A stretch of DNA of 64,000 nucleotides from Actinomycetota bacterium (GTDB lineage: Bacteria; Actinomycetota; Actinomycetes; Actinomycetales; Microbacteriaceae): contig JAUZFP010000084.1 of the NCBI GenBank assembly GCA_030838475.1, positions 23,742 to 87,741 on the forward strand. Direction: 5' to 3'. This document shows, one piece after another, positions 9,331 to 18,843 of the stretch (within the stretch, counting starts at the first letter, position 1; each line of letters begins with the position of its first letter). The notes below the pieces were generated by a model that worked only from the letters and a program-made list of their open reading frames with translations, did no database searches and was not told where the DNA came from. The position numbers and the translations under genes are program-made.

Positions 9331-10344
9331 GTGCGCGCCTTTGTGCTGACCGCGCCACGCGAATTCGAGGTGCAGGATGTCCGGGCGCCGCTGCCGGCGC
9401 CCGGCGGCGCGGTGATCGATGTGGAGCGCGTGGGTGTCTGCGGCACGGACGTCGAGTTCTACACCGGCGAGATGCAGTACCTGCACGAGGGGCACGCCCG
9501 GTTCCCGATCCGGCTCGGGCACGAATGGATGGGGACGGTTGCGTCGGTCGGCGACGGCGTCGATCGAGCGTGGCTGGGACGACGGGTGACCGGTGACACC
9601 ATGCTCGGCTGTGGGAATTGCCGGCGATGCCTGCGCGGCGACCAGCACGTCTGCGAGTCCCGCGACGAGGTGGGCATCCGCAACAGTTTCCCGGGCGCGC
9701 TCGCCGAGCAACTCGCGATGCCGGTGTCCCATTTGCACGCACTGCCAGACTCCGTGGACGACACACTCGGTGCGCTGGTCGAGCCCGGCGGCAACGCCTT
9801 GCGATCCGTGTGGGCGGCGGACCTGGCCCCTGGGGACCGGGTGCTGGTACTCGGTCCGGGAACCATCGGCCTCCTGGCCGGACTCTTTGCCCGGTCGATG
9901 GGCGCGGAGGTCCACCTCCTCGGACGCTCGCCTCGATCGTTGGAGTTTGCGAAGACGCTCGGCTTCGACGGGGTCTGGACCGAGTTCGACCTCCCCGAAC
10001 TGCCATGGGATGCCGTGATCGACGCCTCGAACGCGCCGAGCCTCCCGGCCAGGGCGCTCGAACTTGTCGAGCCGGCGAGGCGCGTGGTCTACGTCGGGCT
10101 CGCCGGAAGCCAGAGCCTGATCGACACGAGGACCCTCGCGCTCAAGGATGTGACGGCGGTCGGCGTCCTGAGCGCCTCACCGGGTCTTGCCGGAACGATC
10201 GAGCTCTACGCGTCGGGGGCGGTCGATCCTCGACCGCTCGTTGCCGCCACCGTAGGGCTGGATGGCGTCGGCGCGATCCTCGCCGGCGAGCGCCCCGAGG
10301 GCGCAGGCAACGGGCCCAAGATGCACATCGACCCGCGGCTCTAG
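9331..10344 (+). CDS. Zinc-dependent alcohol/polyol dehydrogenase (MDR family)
   Basis: A 337-residue medium-chain dehydrogenase. GVCGTDVEF and GHEWMGTV carry catalytic zinc ligands, and GCGNCRRCLRGDQHVC carries the four structural-zinc cysteines. A Rossmann fold with VLVLGPGTIG begins near residue 170. It probably oxidises a sugar or polyol with NAD(P)+ and works with the divergently transcribed dehydratase. The GTG start has no strong ribosome site. The last codons (GPKMHIDPRL) recur as a remnant at 11656-11688, left by a tandem duplication. Confidence 0.85.
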   Translation: MRAFVLTAPREFEVQDVRAPLPAPGGAVIDVERVGVCGTDVEFYTGEMQYLHEGHARFPIRLGHEWMGTVASVGDGVDRAWLGRRVTGDTMLGCGNCRRCLRGDQHVCESRDEVGIRNSFPGALAEQLAMPVSHLHALPDSVDDTLGALVEPGGNALRSVWAADLAPGDRVLVLGPGTIGLLAGLFARSMGAEVHLLGRSPRSLEFAKTLGFDGVWTEFDLPELPWDAVIDASNAPSLPARALELVEPARRVVYVGLAGSQSLIDTRTLALKDVTAVGVLSASPGLAGTIELYASGAVDPRPLVAATVGLDGVGAILAGERPEGAGNGPKMHIDPRL

Positions 10345-10369
10345 CCGCCGATCGAACCCGGTCCGCCCG

Positions 10370-11602
10370 CTATCGGGTGCGCGCCGAACGCGAACGCCGG
10401 TAGAAGACCAGCGCGCCGCCGAGGGCGAGAAGTGCCGCGGCCGCTCCGAGTGGCCCGGCGACATTCACGCCGGTCTCGGCGAGCCGTCCGACCGTGAACG
10501 GGTCGGAGGTGACCAGCGCGGTGCCACCGGCATCGATCGAAATCGTGTGGGTACCGACCGGAACGCTCTTGGGGACGGTGAAGGTGAAGGTGAATGCGCC
10601 GGTCCCCGTGCTGGTGCTACCGAGCACGATGGGGCTGCTGTGCAGGGTAGCCGTCACGGTGGCGCCCGGCTGGAATCCGGAGCACGTGAGCGTCCCAGAG
10701 CTGCCCGCGTTGAAGGTCGTGGCCGAGGTCGTGCAGGTCGCCTGAGTTGCGGCATAGGTGAACGACTGGGTGGCGGTGAACGGCCCGAACTCGCCCGTGC
10801 CCGTCGCGCTGATGGTGATGGTCTGCGGAGTCACGCTTGCCGGACTCGTTGCACCGACAGTGCAGACTCCGGAACCCGTTGGCGGCACCCAGGTGGTCGC
10901 CAACGATGGGCAGCCAACGCCGAGCGATGCGGTGCCCGTCGACGAGTAGGTAACACCCGTAAGGTTCTCCGTCGCGCTCGGGTCGGTGAAACTGAACTTC
11001 ACCTGGGGGGTGAAGCCGGCGGGCAGCGTCTGGAGTGCGGGGTCCGTCGACGCCTGGAAGGTTCCGGCACCGTCGGTCGCCTGGATGGTCTGGGTAGCCG
11101 AGTCGCTGATTCCGTTGTATAGGGCGCTCTTGTTCTCGAACGGGAACTGGGCCGTGTCCTCAAAAGTCGCAAGGAATCCGGCGAACACCGACTGGTGGCC
11201 GGCAACAAAGGTGTAGGTCGAGGTACACACGAGCGGCACAAACGGCGTAAGGGGGATCGTGTTGCCAGCCGAATATCCTGGGCAGCTGCTCATCTGAAGT
11301 CCCTGCGTGCCGCCATTGTCGATGGCGGTGGAACCGGCCCACGCATCGTTCAGCACGGCCTCGTCGGCAAACGCGATGTCGTCAATGGTGAAGCGTGACT
11401 GGTGCGTTCCGGCCGGCACATCAATTTCGCCGGCTGGAGAGATCGGAATAGTAGTCCAGGTCGAACCAATGAGAACTTCCCACGTCATCGTGATGATCGG
11501 ATTGGGCGATGCGGCTGCCGGAGCGGCCATCCCCACGGAGGCTGCGACTACGGCAGCGACGGACAGGAGTACGGCGCCGATGCGCGATTTGGTTCGAGAC
11601 AC
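10370..11602 (-). CDS. LAETG-anchored surface protein, copy 1
   Basis: A 410-residue secreted protein. A signal peptide (about residues 8-32, ending AAPAAAS) is followed by Ser/Thr-rich beta-sandwich-like sequence. The C-terminus has LAETG, a hydrophobic helix and a basic RRSRSARTR tail, the layout of a class E sortase substrate. Short motifs such as TCSGFQPG and THTISIDAGG suggest Ig-like domains. It is paralogous along its length to the next gene. A TAGATT hexamer six bases before the GTG suggests leaderless transcription. The ligand is unknown. Confidence 0.85.
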   Translation of the reverse strand: MSRTKSRIGAVLLSVAAVVAASVGMAAPAAASPNPIITMTWEVLIGSTWTTIPISPAGEIDVPAGTHQSRFTIDDIAFADEAVLNDAWAGSTAIDNGGTQGLQMSSCPGYSAGNTIPLTPFVPLVCTSTYTFVAGHQSVFAGFLATFEDTAQFPFENKSALYNGISDSATQTIQATDGAGTFQASTDPALQTLPAGFTPQVKFSFTDPSATENLTGVTYSSTGTASLGVGCPSLATTWVPPTGSGVCTVGATSPASVTPQTITISATGTGEFGPFTATQSFTYAATQATCTTSATTFNAGSSGTLTCSGFQPGATVTATLHSSPIVLGSTSTGTGAFTFTFTVPKSVPVGTHTISIDAGGTALVTSDPFTVGRLAETGVNVAGPLGAAAALLALGGALVFYRRSRSARTR

Positions 11603-11628
11603 TCGCTCAATCTAGGGCACCCCGGCTA

Positions 11629-11653
11629 TTTGGGCGTCACCAGCCCGCCCAAA
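11629..11653. repeat. Inverted repeat at the duplication junction
   Basis: Eight-base perfect arms TTTGGGCG and CGCCCAAA are separated by nine bases and lie in the short segment between the two duplicated units. It could fold as a hairpin at the end of the copy 2 transcript, but no T-run follows on that strand, so a terminator role is uncertain. Confidence 0.45.
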
Positions 11654-11655
11654 AA

Positions 11656-11688
11656 GGACCCAAGATGCAGATCGTCCCGCGGCTCTAA
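11656..11688 (+). pseudogene. Remnant of alcohol dehydrogenase 3' end
   Basis: In frame, this reads G-P-K-M-Q-I-V-P-R-L-stop, matching the GPKMHIDPRL-stop end of the dehydrogenase at 9331-10344. Nothing upstream resembles the rest of that gene. The fragment was carried along when the neighbouring LAETG gene was duplicated and records the left breakpoint. It is not expected to be functional. Confidence 0.8.
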
Positions 11689-11704
11689 CCGCGGGCCACG
11701 CTCG

Positions 11705-12943
11705 CTATCGCGTGCGAGCCGAACGGGAACGTCGGTAGAGCACCAGCGCGCCGCCAAGTGCGACAAGTGCAGCCGCCATTCCGAGCGGGCTGGCGACATT
11801 TACTCCGGTCTCGGCAAGTACTCCGACCGTGAACGGGTCGGACGTGGCCAGCGCGATGCCACCGGCATCGATCGAAATCGTGTGGGTGCCTGCGGGCACG
11901 CTCTTCGGAACCGTGAAGGCGAACGTGAAAGCTCCGGTCCCTGTGCTGGTACTACCTAGCGCGATTGGGCTGCTGTGCAGGGTCGCGGTGACCGTGATGC
12001 CGGGCTGGAAGCCGGAGCACGTGATCGTTCCCGAACTGCCCGGGTTGAACGTCGTCGCCGACGTCGTGCAGGTCGCCGCGCTCGCGGCATAGGTGATCGA
12101 CTTCGTCGTCGTTACGGGTCCGAACGCGCCGGTGCCCACGGCGGTGACCGTGACGGTCTGCGGCGTCGTGCCGGCGGGGTGAGTCGCCTGGAGGACGCAC
12201 TGGCCCGAGCCCGCGCTTCCGGGAACGGCCCAGGTCGTCGCCAGGCCCGCGCACGCCGACGCGATGGATGCGGTACCCGTACTCGAGTACGTGACCGACG
12301 TCAGGCTTTCGCTGGCTCCGCTGTTGCTGAAGCTGAAGCCGATCGCTGGCACGAAGCCTGCGGGCAGCGTCTGGAGCCCGGGGTCCGAGGGATCCAGGAG
12401 GCTGCTGGTGGCGTTGGTCGCCTGGAGCGTCTCCGTGGTCGCGTCGCTGATGCCGTTGTAGAACGCGCCCTGGTTGCCGAACTGGTACTGGCCGCCGACC
12501 GCGAACTGTGCTGTAAATCCGTACAGCACGGCGCGATGGCCGGGGATGAAGTTGAACGTGCCCGTGCAGGTTACGGATCCGCCGGCCGGCAAGGCGAGCG
12601 GCGTGCCGGTGTAGCCGGGGCAGTCCGTGAGCTGCAGCCCCAGCGTGCCGGTGTTGTTGAAGTTGGTCGAGCCGAACCAGGCCTCACTCAGTGTCGCGTC
12701 CTGGCCGGCACCGCTCGTGTTGGTAATGATGAAGCGCGACTGCTGCGACCCGGCCGGAACGGGAATCTCGACGCCGGGGTTGAGCGGGATCGACGTCCAC
12801 GTCGATCCGATCAGGACCTGCCAGCTGAAGCTCATCGTCGGCACCGGAGTGGCCGAGGCCGGAGCCGCGAGACCGATGGTTGCGGCAACGATCGCAGCGA
12901 TGGAAAGCAGGGCAGCGATGAGGCGCGCGTAGGTTCTGGTCAC
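11705..12943 (-). CDS. LAETG-anchored surface protein, copy 2
   Basis: A 412-residue paralogue of the protein at 10370-11602. It has a signal peptide (about residues 8-32), Ser/Thr-rich extracellular domains, an LAETG sorting motif, a membrane helix and the same basic tail. It is predicted to be attached to peptidoglycan by a class E sortase, which is not in this window. The GTG start is preceded by TAGATT six bases upstream. That hexamer contains the TAG stop codon of the upstream transporter gene. Confidence 0.85.
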   Translation of the reverse strand: MTRTYARLIAALLSIAAIVAATIGLAAPASATPVPTMSFSWQVLIGSTWTSIPLNPGVEIPVPAGSQQSRFIITNTSGAGQDATLSEAWFGSTNFNNTGTLGLQLTDCPGYTGTPLALPAGGSVTCTGTFNFIPGHRAVLYGFTAQFAVGGQYQFGNQGAFYNGISDATTETLQATNATSSLLDPSDPGLQTLPAGFVPAIGFSFSNSGASESLTSVTYSSTGTASIASACAGLATTWAVPGSAGSGQCVLQATHPAGTTPQTVTVTAVGTGAFGPVTTTKSITYAASAATCTTSATTFNPGSSGTITCSGFQPGITVTATLHSSPIALGSTSTGTGAFTFAFTVPKSVPAGTHTISIDAGGIALATSDPFTVGVLAETGVNVASPLGMAAALVALGGALVLYRRSRSARTR

Positions 12944-12949
12944 TGCCTC

Positions 12950-12955
12950 AATCTA
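12950..12955 (-). promoter_or_regulatory. -10 hexamer of LAETG copy 2, overlapping a stop codon
   Basis: TAGATT lies six bases before the GTG at 12943, which fits transcription starting on the start codon. Its first three bases are the stop codon of the GPH transporter. The same hexamer and spacing occur at 11609-11614 before copy 1. No clear -35 element is visible. Confidence 0.55.
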
Positions 12956-14302
12956 GGGTACGCGAGGCGACGTGCTCGCCACCTGCCCACCCAACCGGTA
13001 AAACCAGAACGGAATGGCCGACAGGAGGCAGCTGGCTGCTGGGACCAGCGTGATTGACATGAAGATCACGTTCTGGATGTCGTGGGTCACCTTCACGCCG
13101 GTTTGGTAGTGGGCGAGCGCGACAAACGCGCCGAAGACGATCACCGACAGGCCAGCCATCACCTTGGACGAGAACGTGAGCGTGGCGAACGAGATGCCGT
13201 CGTTGCGTACGCCGGTTCGCTTCTCGACATCGTCAACCGCGTCCGCGATCATCGACGCCTGGATGACGAGGAACACCCCGAGCGTCAGGCCGGTGAGGAA
13301 GATGGCGACCATGAACTCGTACAGGCTGTTGAAGCCGAGGAAGTAGGTGACGACGTACAGCACCGCAGCGATCAGGGAGCTGCCGATCGCGGCGGTCCGC
13401 GCCGGTATCCGGCGAAGCACCACGGGCGTCACGAAGGCCGCCACCACGAGGCCGACGATGAGCGAGCCGCCGATGAAGGTGAAGAAGATGGGCGACTTGC
13501 CGTAGGCGATTACCGCAAACAGCGCCCCGCCGGACTGCACGATGTTGCGGCCAAATCCGAGGATCGAGCCGAGCAGCACCATGAGGAGCGGAGTGTTCTT
13601 CACCAGCGTCCCGAACAGCTGCCGGAAGGTGAGTCGGGTCTGGGCAGTGGTCTCGCGCTCGCGACCGAAGAAAAACGCCAGGAGGTAGAGGGCCATGCCC
13701 ACGATTGCCACGGTGAACACCGCGCGGGACCAGCCGTCGCCGGTCGTCTCCGGCGCGAAGCTCAGGGCCTGGGCGAGGTAGGGCATGCCGAGAGTTGCGA
13801 GCCCGAGCGAGATCGATCCGAATGCGCGGACGTTGCCGATCACGCGGTTGCGCACGAGCGGGTCGACGAAGGCCGATCCGATGAGCGCCCAGAGGGGCAC
13901 ATCGCACACCGTGTAGACGATGCCCCACACGACGTAGACAACGCCGAAGAAGACGAGCTGGCCGGTCGGATCGACGTTCGGCACAGAGAACAGCAGCCCG
14001 GTCAGTAGGGCGACGGGTGCCGCGGAAAACAGGATGAACGGCCGCAGCTTTCCCCAGCGGGTGTGGGTCATGTCGATGACACTGCCGAGGATCGGATCGC
14101 TGATCGCATCCAGGATCTTCGCGACGCCAACGATCGTGGCCGCGACGCCGATCGCTACGGCGGAGAAGTGCGCGTACTGCGACAGGTACAGCAGGATGAA
14201 CGTGGTGACCGTGGTCAGGATCGCGTTCTGGCCAAATGCCGCGGTTACGATCGCGATGCTCTGAGTGCGGACGGACGGGACGCGTTCGAGGGTGGCGGTC
14301 AT
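12953..14302 (-). CDS. GPH family sugar:cation symporter (MFS)
   Basis: A 449-residue membrane protein with about twelve helices. The early SDPILGSVID motif followed by T-R-W-G-K-L-R-P is characteristic of the glycoside-pentoside-hexuronide (MelB-like) symporters. Its ATG overlaps the TAA stop of the mannosidase gene (TAATG), so the two are translationally coupled. The context suggests import of mannosides or the oligosaccharide that the mannosidase cleaves. Na+ or H+ coupling cannot be distinguished here. Confidence 0.85.
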   Translation of the reverse strand: MTATLERVPSVRTQSIAIVTAAFGQNAILTTVTTFILLYLSQYAHFSAVAIGVAATIVGVAKILDAISDPILGSVIDMTHTRWGKLRPFILFSAAPVALLTGLLFSVPNVDPTGQLVFFGVVYVVWGIVYTVCDVPLWALIGSAFVDPLVRNRVIGNVRAFGSISLGLATLGMPYLAQALSFAPETTGDGWSRAVFTVAIVGMALYLLAFFFGRERETTAQTRLTFRQLFGTLVKNTPLLMVLLGSILGFGRNIVQSGGALFAVIAYGKSPIFFTFIGGSLIVGLVVAAFVTPVVLRRIPARTAAIGSSLIAAVLYVVTYFLGFNSLYEFMVAIFLTGLTLGVFLVIQASMIADAVDDVEKRTGVRNDGISFATLTFSSKVMAGLSVIVFGAFVALAHYQTGVKVTHDIQNVIFMSITLVPAASCLLSAIPFWFYRLGGQVASTSPRVP

Positions 14303-17223
14303 TAGGGCTCCAGGAGGATTGTGACGATCTCGAACGGGGTGAGGGTGAGCGCGTCGAGATCGGCGGCCGCGAGCGGGCGTTCCAACAGGTCGGTCAGGTG
14401 CGCGGTCGAGTGCGGCAGGCGCGTGCGCAACGCGGTGGTCGTGGTTCGCCCGAGGCTCTCATACAGGCGGATGACCGTGCCGCTGCCGCTCTCGGCAGTC
14501 TTGATCGTCTCGATCACTACGCCCTCATCGGCCACGCTCGCGAAGCTCTCGAAGGCGGCGTCGCCGATGCCGAGCGGATTGTTGAGCCGGTAGCCCTCGC
14601 GCACCACCTTGCCGAGGTCGTCCGTCGCGAACGGCGTGAAGGCGTAGCTAAACGAGTGACTGCCGCGGTCGGCCGTCTTGTCCGGGAAGGTCGGCGAGCG
14701 CAGCAGGTTGAGGCTGACCAGTCCGTTCTTTGCACGGTGCCCGTACTTGCTGTCGTTCAGCAGGGCGAAGCCGCCCCGGTCGTCCTGGGTGGCAATCCAC
14801 TTGTGGGCGCAGGTCTCGAACTGGGCGGTCTGGACCTCGTCATTCTCAGTGGTGACCCGCTCGATGTGACCAAACTGGATCTCCGACTTCGCGGTGGGGC
14901 CAAAGTGGGTGGGAAAGAACTGGGCGCGCAGCATCCTGTGCTTCGCATGCCACTCGACCCTGGTGTCGAAGCGCACGACGTCGCTGCCGGCCTCGAGGAT
15001 CACGTCCTGCTCGATCGTTACCGCACTCGAGCGGTACGCCTGCCGCCGAACCACGGTCGCACCGTCGATGACCGACTCGACCTGCGACATCCCGAGCGTG
15101 CGCGGCGTCGCCTTCGCGTAGTCCGGCTTGATATCCCACGCGTCGAACGGGAACTGGTACGGATCGCGGTGCAGCACCATGCGGTTGAGTCCGCCCGCCG
15201 AGTGCTCGGCTCCCGCCTCATCCACGCAGGAGACGATCTCACCGGTCCGACCGAAGCGAAGTGTCAGCTTGCCGTTGCTGATCGTCTCCGCGGTGAAGAC
15301 CAACTCGGCGACGTCCTGGAACGGGGAGAGGACGGCGGCCGCATACGGGGCGACATCGGCCGTGAACCATTCGCCGTCGACCTTGACGGCCTCGGACCGA
15401 GCGAAGCCGGTCAGGTTCACGGCGGACCGTGCACCCGGCGTTCGCGGCAGCCGGGCGGTGAGGTCGGCGGAGTAGGTGTCGAGCACCTTCTCGATGCGCT
15501 GGTAGGTTGCGACCGCCTCGCGGTTCACCCGCTCAATTGATGATCCGGGAAGAATGTCGTGGAACTGGTTGAGCAGAACCTCCCGCCAGGGATCGGTCAG
15601 CACCGGACGACTGTCGTCTCCCGCGAACACGGCGAGTGCCTCTGCGTTGTGAAGCTTGCGTTCGATCAGGCGGTTGTACTTCTTGATTCTCGCCTGCGTC
15701 GTGTAGGTGCCCTGGTGGGTTTCGAGATAGAGCTCGCCCACGTGCGTGTGCGTGATATCCCGCTTCTCGAGCGCCCGAAAGAAGTCGCTCGCGGTGGAGT
15801 ACTCGACGCGCGGCAAGCCGCGGAGGTTCTTCTCGCGCTCGCGGAGCTCGAGATGCACCTCGCCCGGTCCGCCGCCGCCGTCTCCCGCCCCGTAAACGAG
15901 AAGTGCCGTGTTCAGCTCCCGCTCCGGATACCTTTTCAGGCCGAGCAGCAACCCGTCCGCGGCACCGCGGCTGTTGTAGTCGCCCTCCGGCGGCATGTGC
16001 ACCAGGACGGTTGAACCGTCGATGCCCTCCCAGTTGAAGGTGCGGTGCGGGAAGACGGTGATCTTGTTCCAGGCCAGCTTGATGGTCTGGAACCAGTCCA
16101 TCCCACTCTTCTTCAGGATTTGGGGCAGGTTGCCGTTGTAGCCGAAGGTGTCGGGGAGCCAGCAGAGCCGTAGGGAGGCGTCGTCCAGCCCGAATTCCTT
16201 CTGAAGGAAACCGCGACCCATGACCGCCTGCCGCACGAGGGACTCTCCGCCCGGGAGGTTGGTGTCGGGCTCGACCCAGAACGAGCCCTGGAGTTCGATG
16301 CGGCCGGCGGCGACCGACTTCTTCAGTCGCTCGAAGATGGCGGGCTGGTCCTCTTTCATCCACTGCATCTGCTGGGGCTGGCTCGAACCGTAGAGGTATC
16401 CCTCGCGGTCGTCAGTGGTGTTGAGCGCCCGCGTATAGGTGCGGGCGGCCTTACGCCGGGTCTCCCGGAGCGGCCACAGCCAGGCCATGTCGAGGTGGCC
16501 GTGTCCGATCGCGCCATAGACGAAGTCACTGGTGGATGGCGCTGCAAGGGACTCGGCGAGGAACGCTCGCGCCGCCGTAGCGTCGCCCGCGGAGAACCGC
16601 GAGTATGCCGCGCGTAGTTTCTGTCGCAGGTCGGACTCGAGGCCCAAATCCTCCGTGTGCCCCGCCAGGACGAGAAGGGTCATGTAGTCGTAGTACAGGC
16701 CGAAGACTTCGTCATCGCGCACCGCAATTTTTGCGCCGTGGTACACCGCGCTGCCGTACGGGTAGAGGAGGAATCCGTTGTAGGCCACGTCGGCATAGAA
16801 ATCGACGGTGCCCTTGCCGAGATCGACGTGCTCGAGGGGGCGATACTTGCCGCCGCTCGGGGGAAGGTCGGCCTGGATCCAGACGGTGCTGATCGAATCG
16901 ACGACGTCGCCGGTTGGGGCGTACACGAGGCCCTCACCACGAATGCCCAGCAGGACGAGCGCACCGTCGTGGACCGCGGGAACCTCACCGGTGACGTGAA
17001 TCCACGCGCAGTCGAGTTTCTTGCCCCACGCCGCGCCATCCTTCAGCGGTCGAAAGTCCGCAGGGTCGAGCCGTGCGAAGGGGATGGGCTCATCGGAACG
17101 GAGGATCTCGGCATCGAGCTTCGCAATGGTCGAGTAGATTCCGTGCCGGATTCGGAGGAGTCGACGGTATTCACGCGGCTGCTCGGCGGCGAGCCCAAAC
17201 AACCAAGCCGCGGTGCCACCCAT
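14302..17223 (-). CDS. GH38 alpha-mannosidase
   Basis: A 973-residue cytoplasmic glycosidase. The GHGHLDMAWLWPLRET segment carries the HxD metal-binding motif of GH38, and LPDTFGYNGNLPQI carries the expected nucleophile Asp. No signal peptide is present, which agrees with import of its substrate by the coupled symporter. The start at 17223 is chosen because TAAGCT ends seven bases upstream (leaderless pattern); the frame stays open to 17760 but that extension is non-conserved. The size is normal for bacterial class II mannosidases. Confidence 0.9.
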   Translation of the reverse strand: MGGTAAWLFGLAAEQPREYRRLLRIRHGIYSTIAKLDAEILRSDEPIPFARLDPADFRPLKDGAAWGKKLDCAWIHVTGEVPAVHDGALVLLGIRGEGLVYAPTGDVVDSISTVWIQADLPPSGGKYRPLEHVDLGKGTVDFYADVAYNGFLLYPYGSAVYHGAKIAVRDDEVFGLYYDYMTLLVLAGHTEDLGLESDLRQKLRAAYSRFSAGDATAARAFLAESLAAPSTSDFVYGAIGHGHLDMAWLWPLRETRRKAARTYTRALNTTDDREGYLYGSSQPQQMQWMKEDQPAIFERLKKSVAAGRIELQGSFWVEPDTNLPGGESLVRQAVMGRGFLQKEFGLDDASLRLCWLPDTFGYNGNLPQILKKSGMDWFQTIKLAWNKITVFPHRTFNWEGIDGSTVLVHMPPEGDYNSRGAADGLLLGLKRYPERELNTALLVYGAGDGGGGPGEVHLELREREKNLRGLPRVEYSTASDFFRALEKRDITHTHVGELYLETHQGTYTTQARIKKYNRLIERKLHNAEALAVFAGDDSRPVLTDPWREVLLNQFHDILPGSSIERVNREAVATYQRIEKVLDTYSADLTARLPRTPGARSAVNLTGFARSEAVKVDGEWFTADVAPYAAAVLSPFQDVAELVFTAETISNGKLTLRFGRTGEIVSCVDEAGAEHSAGGLNRMVLHRDPYQFPFDAWDIKPDYAKATPRTLGMSQVESVIDGATVVRRQAYRSSAVTIEQDVILEAGSDVVRFDTRVEWHAKHRMLRAQFFPTHFGPTAKSEIQFGHIERVTTENDEVQTAQFETCAHKWIATQDDRGGFALLNDSKYGHRAKNGLVSLNLLRSPTFPDKTADRGSHSFSYAFTPFATDDLGKVVREGYRLNNPLGIGDAAFESFASVADEGVVIETIKTAESGSGTVIRLYESLGRTTTTALRTRLPHSTAHLTDLLERPLAAADLDALTLTPFEIVTILLEP

Positions 17224-17368
17224 GCGCGTCAGCTTACTGGAGCACCCTTTACCGCGAGATCGATATGAATGCGTGTGCTTGCGGGCCGGTCCGCGAAAAC
17301 TCCTGCAAACTGGCCCTGCGGCTCGCTGCTTTCGTATTCGCCCGGCGGGCGCGGCTCGAGGGAGAGAC

Positions 17369-18532
17369 ATGAACGTCACGGTTCGCACAGAGCCCGAACC
17401 GGGTGAGCGGCGGGTCGCCGCAACCCCGGATTCCGTGCGGCACCTGGTGAGCGTGGGTCTCGGCGTCAGCATCCAGAAGGGCGCGGGAAACGCGGCAGGG
17501 TATTTCGATGCCGAATACGTGGCGGCCGGCGCAACAATCGTTCCCTCGATTGACCTCGCGAAGTGCGAGGTGTTGCTCCACGTGCGCCCGCTCAGCACCG
17601 CCGACGTCAGGAAGCTGCCGAAGACCGCGATCACCGTGGGCCTGGCCTCACCCGCATCCAATCTGGCGGTCGTCGATGAGCTTCGGAAACGCGGCGTCAC
17701 CTCGTTCGCCCTCGAGCTCGTGCCCCGCATCTCGCGCGCCCAGTCGATGGACGCCCTCACCTCACAGGCTCTCGTCTCCGGCTATCGATGCGTTCTCGAG
17801 GCAGCGATCCGGCTGCCGCGATTCTTCCCCCTCTATATGACTGCGGCGGGAACCATTCCACCCGCCAGCGTCGTGGTTCTCGGTGCAGGCGTTGCCGGTC
17901 TTCAGGCCATCGCGACGGCCAAGCGACTCGGCGCGAAGGTGTCCGCGTACGACGTGCGCGCAGCGTCCGCCGATGAGGTGCGCTCGATGGGTGGCACGTT
18001 CATCACGCTCGAGCTGGAGACGGCGGATGGCGCGGGCGGATACGCGACCGAACTCGCGGCGGATCGCGCCCAGCGCCAGCAGGATCTGCTCGCCCCCTAT
18101 CTCGCCCAGGCCGACGTCATCATCACGACCGCGGCCATCCCGGGGCGACCGGCGCCTCGCCTGGTCACGAAGTCCATGCTCGCGGGGATGCGCCCGGGCT
18201 CGGTCATCGTCGACCTTGCCGCGGAGTCCGGCGGCAACGTCGAGGGAAGTAAGCCGGGCGAGGATATCGAAATCCGACTGGCCGCCGGCGGCTCGGTGAC
18301 TCTCGTTGGGATGAAGGATGCCGCATCCACGATGGCCTACGACGCCTCCCGCCTGTACGCGAGGAACGTCTCGAACCTCATCGCCCTGATGACCGTCGAC
18401 GGGCGGGTACAGCCCGACTTCACGGATGAGGTCGTCGACGGCGCGTGCCTCACCCGTGACGGCACGGTCAACCACGCGCCGACCCTCGCGGCGCTCGAAG
18501 CGGAGTCAGCCCCAAAGAAAGCGGCCAAATGA
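17369..18532 (+). CDS. pntAA: NAD(P) transhydrogenase subunit alpha, part 1
   Basis: A 387-residue soluble NAD(H)-binding subunit. It has the N-terminal ERRVAATPDSV motif of the alanine dehydrogenase/PNT family and a Rossmann motif VVLGAGVAGLQA near residue 173. With the two following genes it forms a proton-translocating transhydrogenase that makes NADPH from NADH. The start at 17369 is set by GAGGGAG four bases upstream; the upstream extension to 17213 overlaps the mannosidase promoter. It overlaps pntAB by ATGA. Confidence 0.93.
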   Translation: MNVTVRTEPEPGERRVAATPDSVRHLVSVGLGVSIQKGAGNAAGYFDAEYVAAGATIVPSIDLAKCEVLLHVRPLSTADVRKLPKTAITVGLASPASNLAVVDELRKRGVTSFALELVPRISRAQSMDALTSQALVSGYRCVLEAAIRLPRFFPLYMTAAGTIPPASVVVLGAGVAGLQAIATAKRLGAKVSAYDVRAASADEVRSMGGTFITLELETADGAGGYATELAADRAQRQQDLLAPYLAQADVIITTAAIPGRPAPRLVTKSMLAGMRPGSVIVDLAAESGGNVEGSKPGEDIEIRLAAGGSVTLVGMKDAASTMAYDASRLYARNVSNLIALMTVDGRVQPDFTDEVVDGACLTRDGTVNHAPTLAALEAESAPKKAAK

Positions 18533-18843
18533 TGGACCCGATCACGCTCCTCACCCTGTTCGTCCTGGCGGTCTTCGTGGGCTTTGAGGTGGTCTCGAAG
18601 GTGTCGAGCACCCTGCATACGCCGCTCATGTCCGGGGCGAACGCCATCCACGGCATCATCCTTGTCGGTGCGATCATCGTCGCGGGCGAGGCCCACACCC
18701 CGCTCATCCTCGCGGCCGGGCTCTTCGCGGTGCTCCTTGCCACCGTCAACCTGGTCGGCGGATTCGTGGTCACCGACCGGATGCTCGAGATGTTCGGCGG
18801 CCGCAGGGCACCGGCCGCGAAGAAGCCGGAGAACGAGGAGTGA
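18529..18843 (+). CDS. pntAB: NAD(P) transhydrogenase subunit alpha, part 2
   Basis: A 104-residue membrane subunit with three hydrophobic helices (about residues 4-24, 38-58 and 63-83). The conserved TPLMSGANAIHGIILVGAI segment contributes to the proton channel. It overlaps pntAA at its start and pntB at its end, as is usual where the alpha subunit is split. Confidence 0.92.
   Translation: MMDPITLLTLFVLAVFVGFEVVSKVSSTLHTPLMSGANAIHGIILVGAIIVAGEAHTPLILAAGLFAVLLATVNLVGGFVVTDRMLEMFGGRRAPAAKKPENEE

Larger units (their letters stand above)
10315..11658. repeat. Tandem duplication, unit 1 (about 1.34 kb)
   Basis: This unit contains the last ten codons of the alcohol dehydrogenase gene, the first LAETG gene and its promoter hexamer. 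Matching landmarks recur 1341-1344 bases to the right: CCCAAGATGCA at 10315 and 11659, CCGCGGCTCTA downstream of each, and TAGATT hexamers at 11609 and 12950. The right-hand unit runs from about 11659 to 12958. The two units have diverged at many positions, so the event is not recent. Confidence 0.8.

Noticed and set aside
17224..17760. Upstream extension of the mannosidase frame to 17760
   Set aside because: The extension is antisense to pntAA, has no conserved sequence, and the 17223 ATG has a well-placed TAAGCT hexamer.
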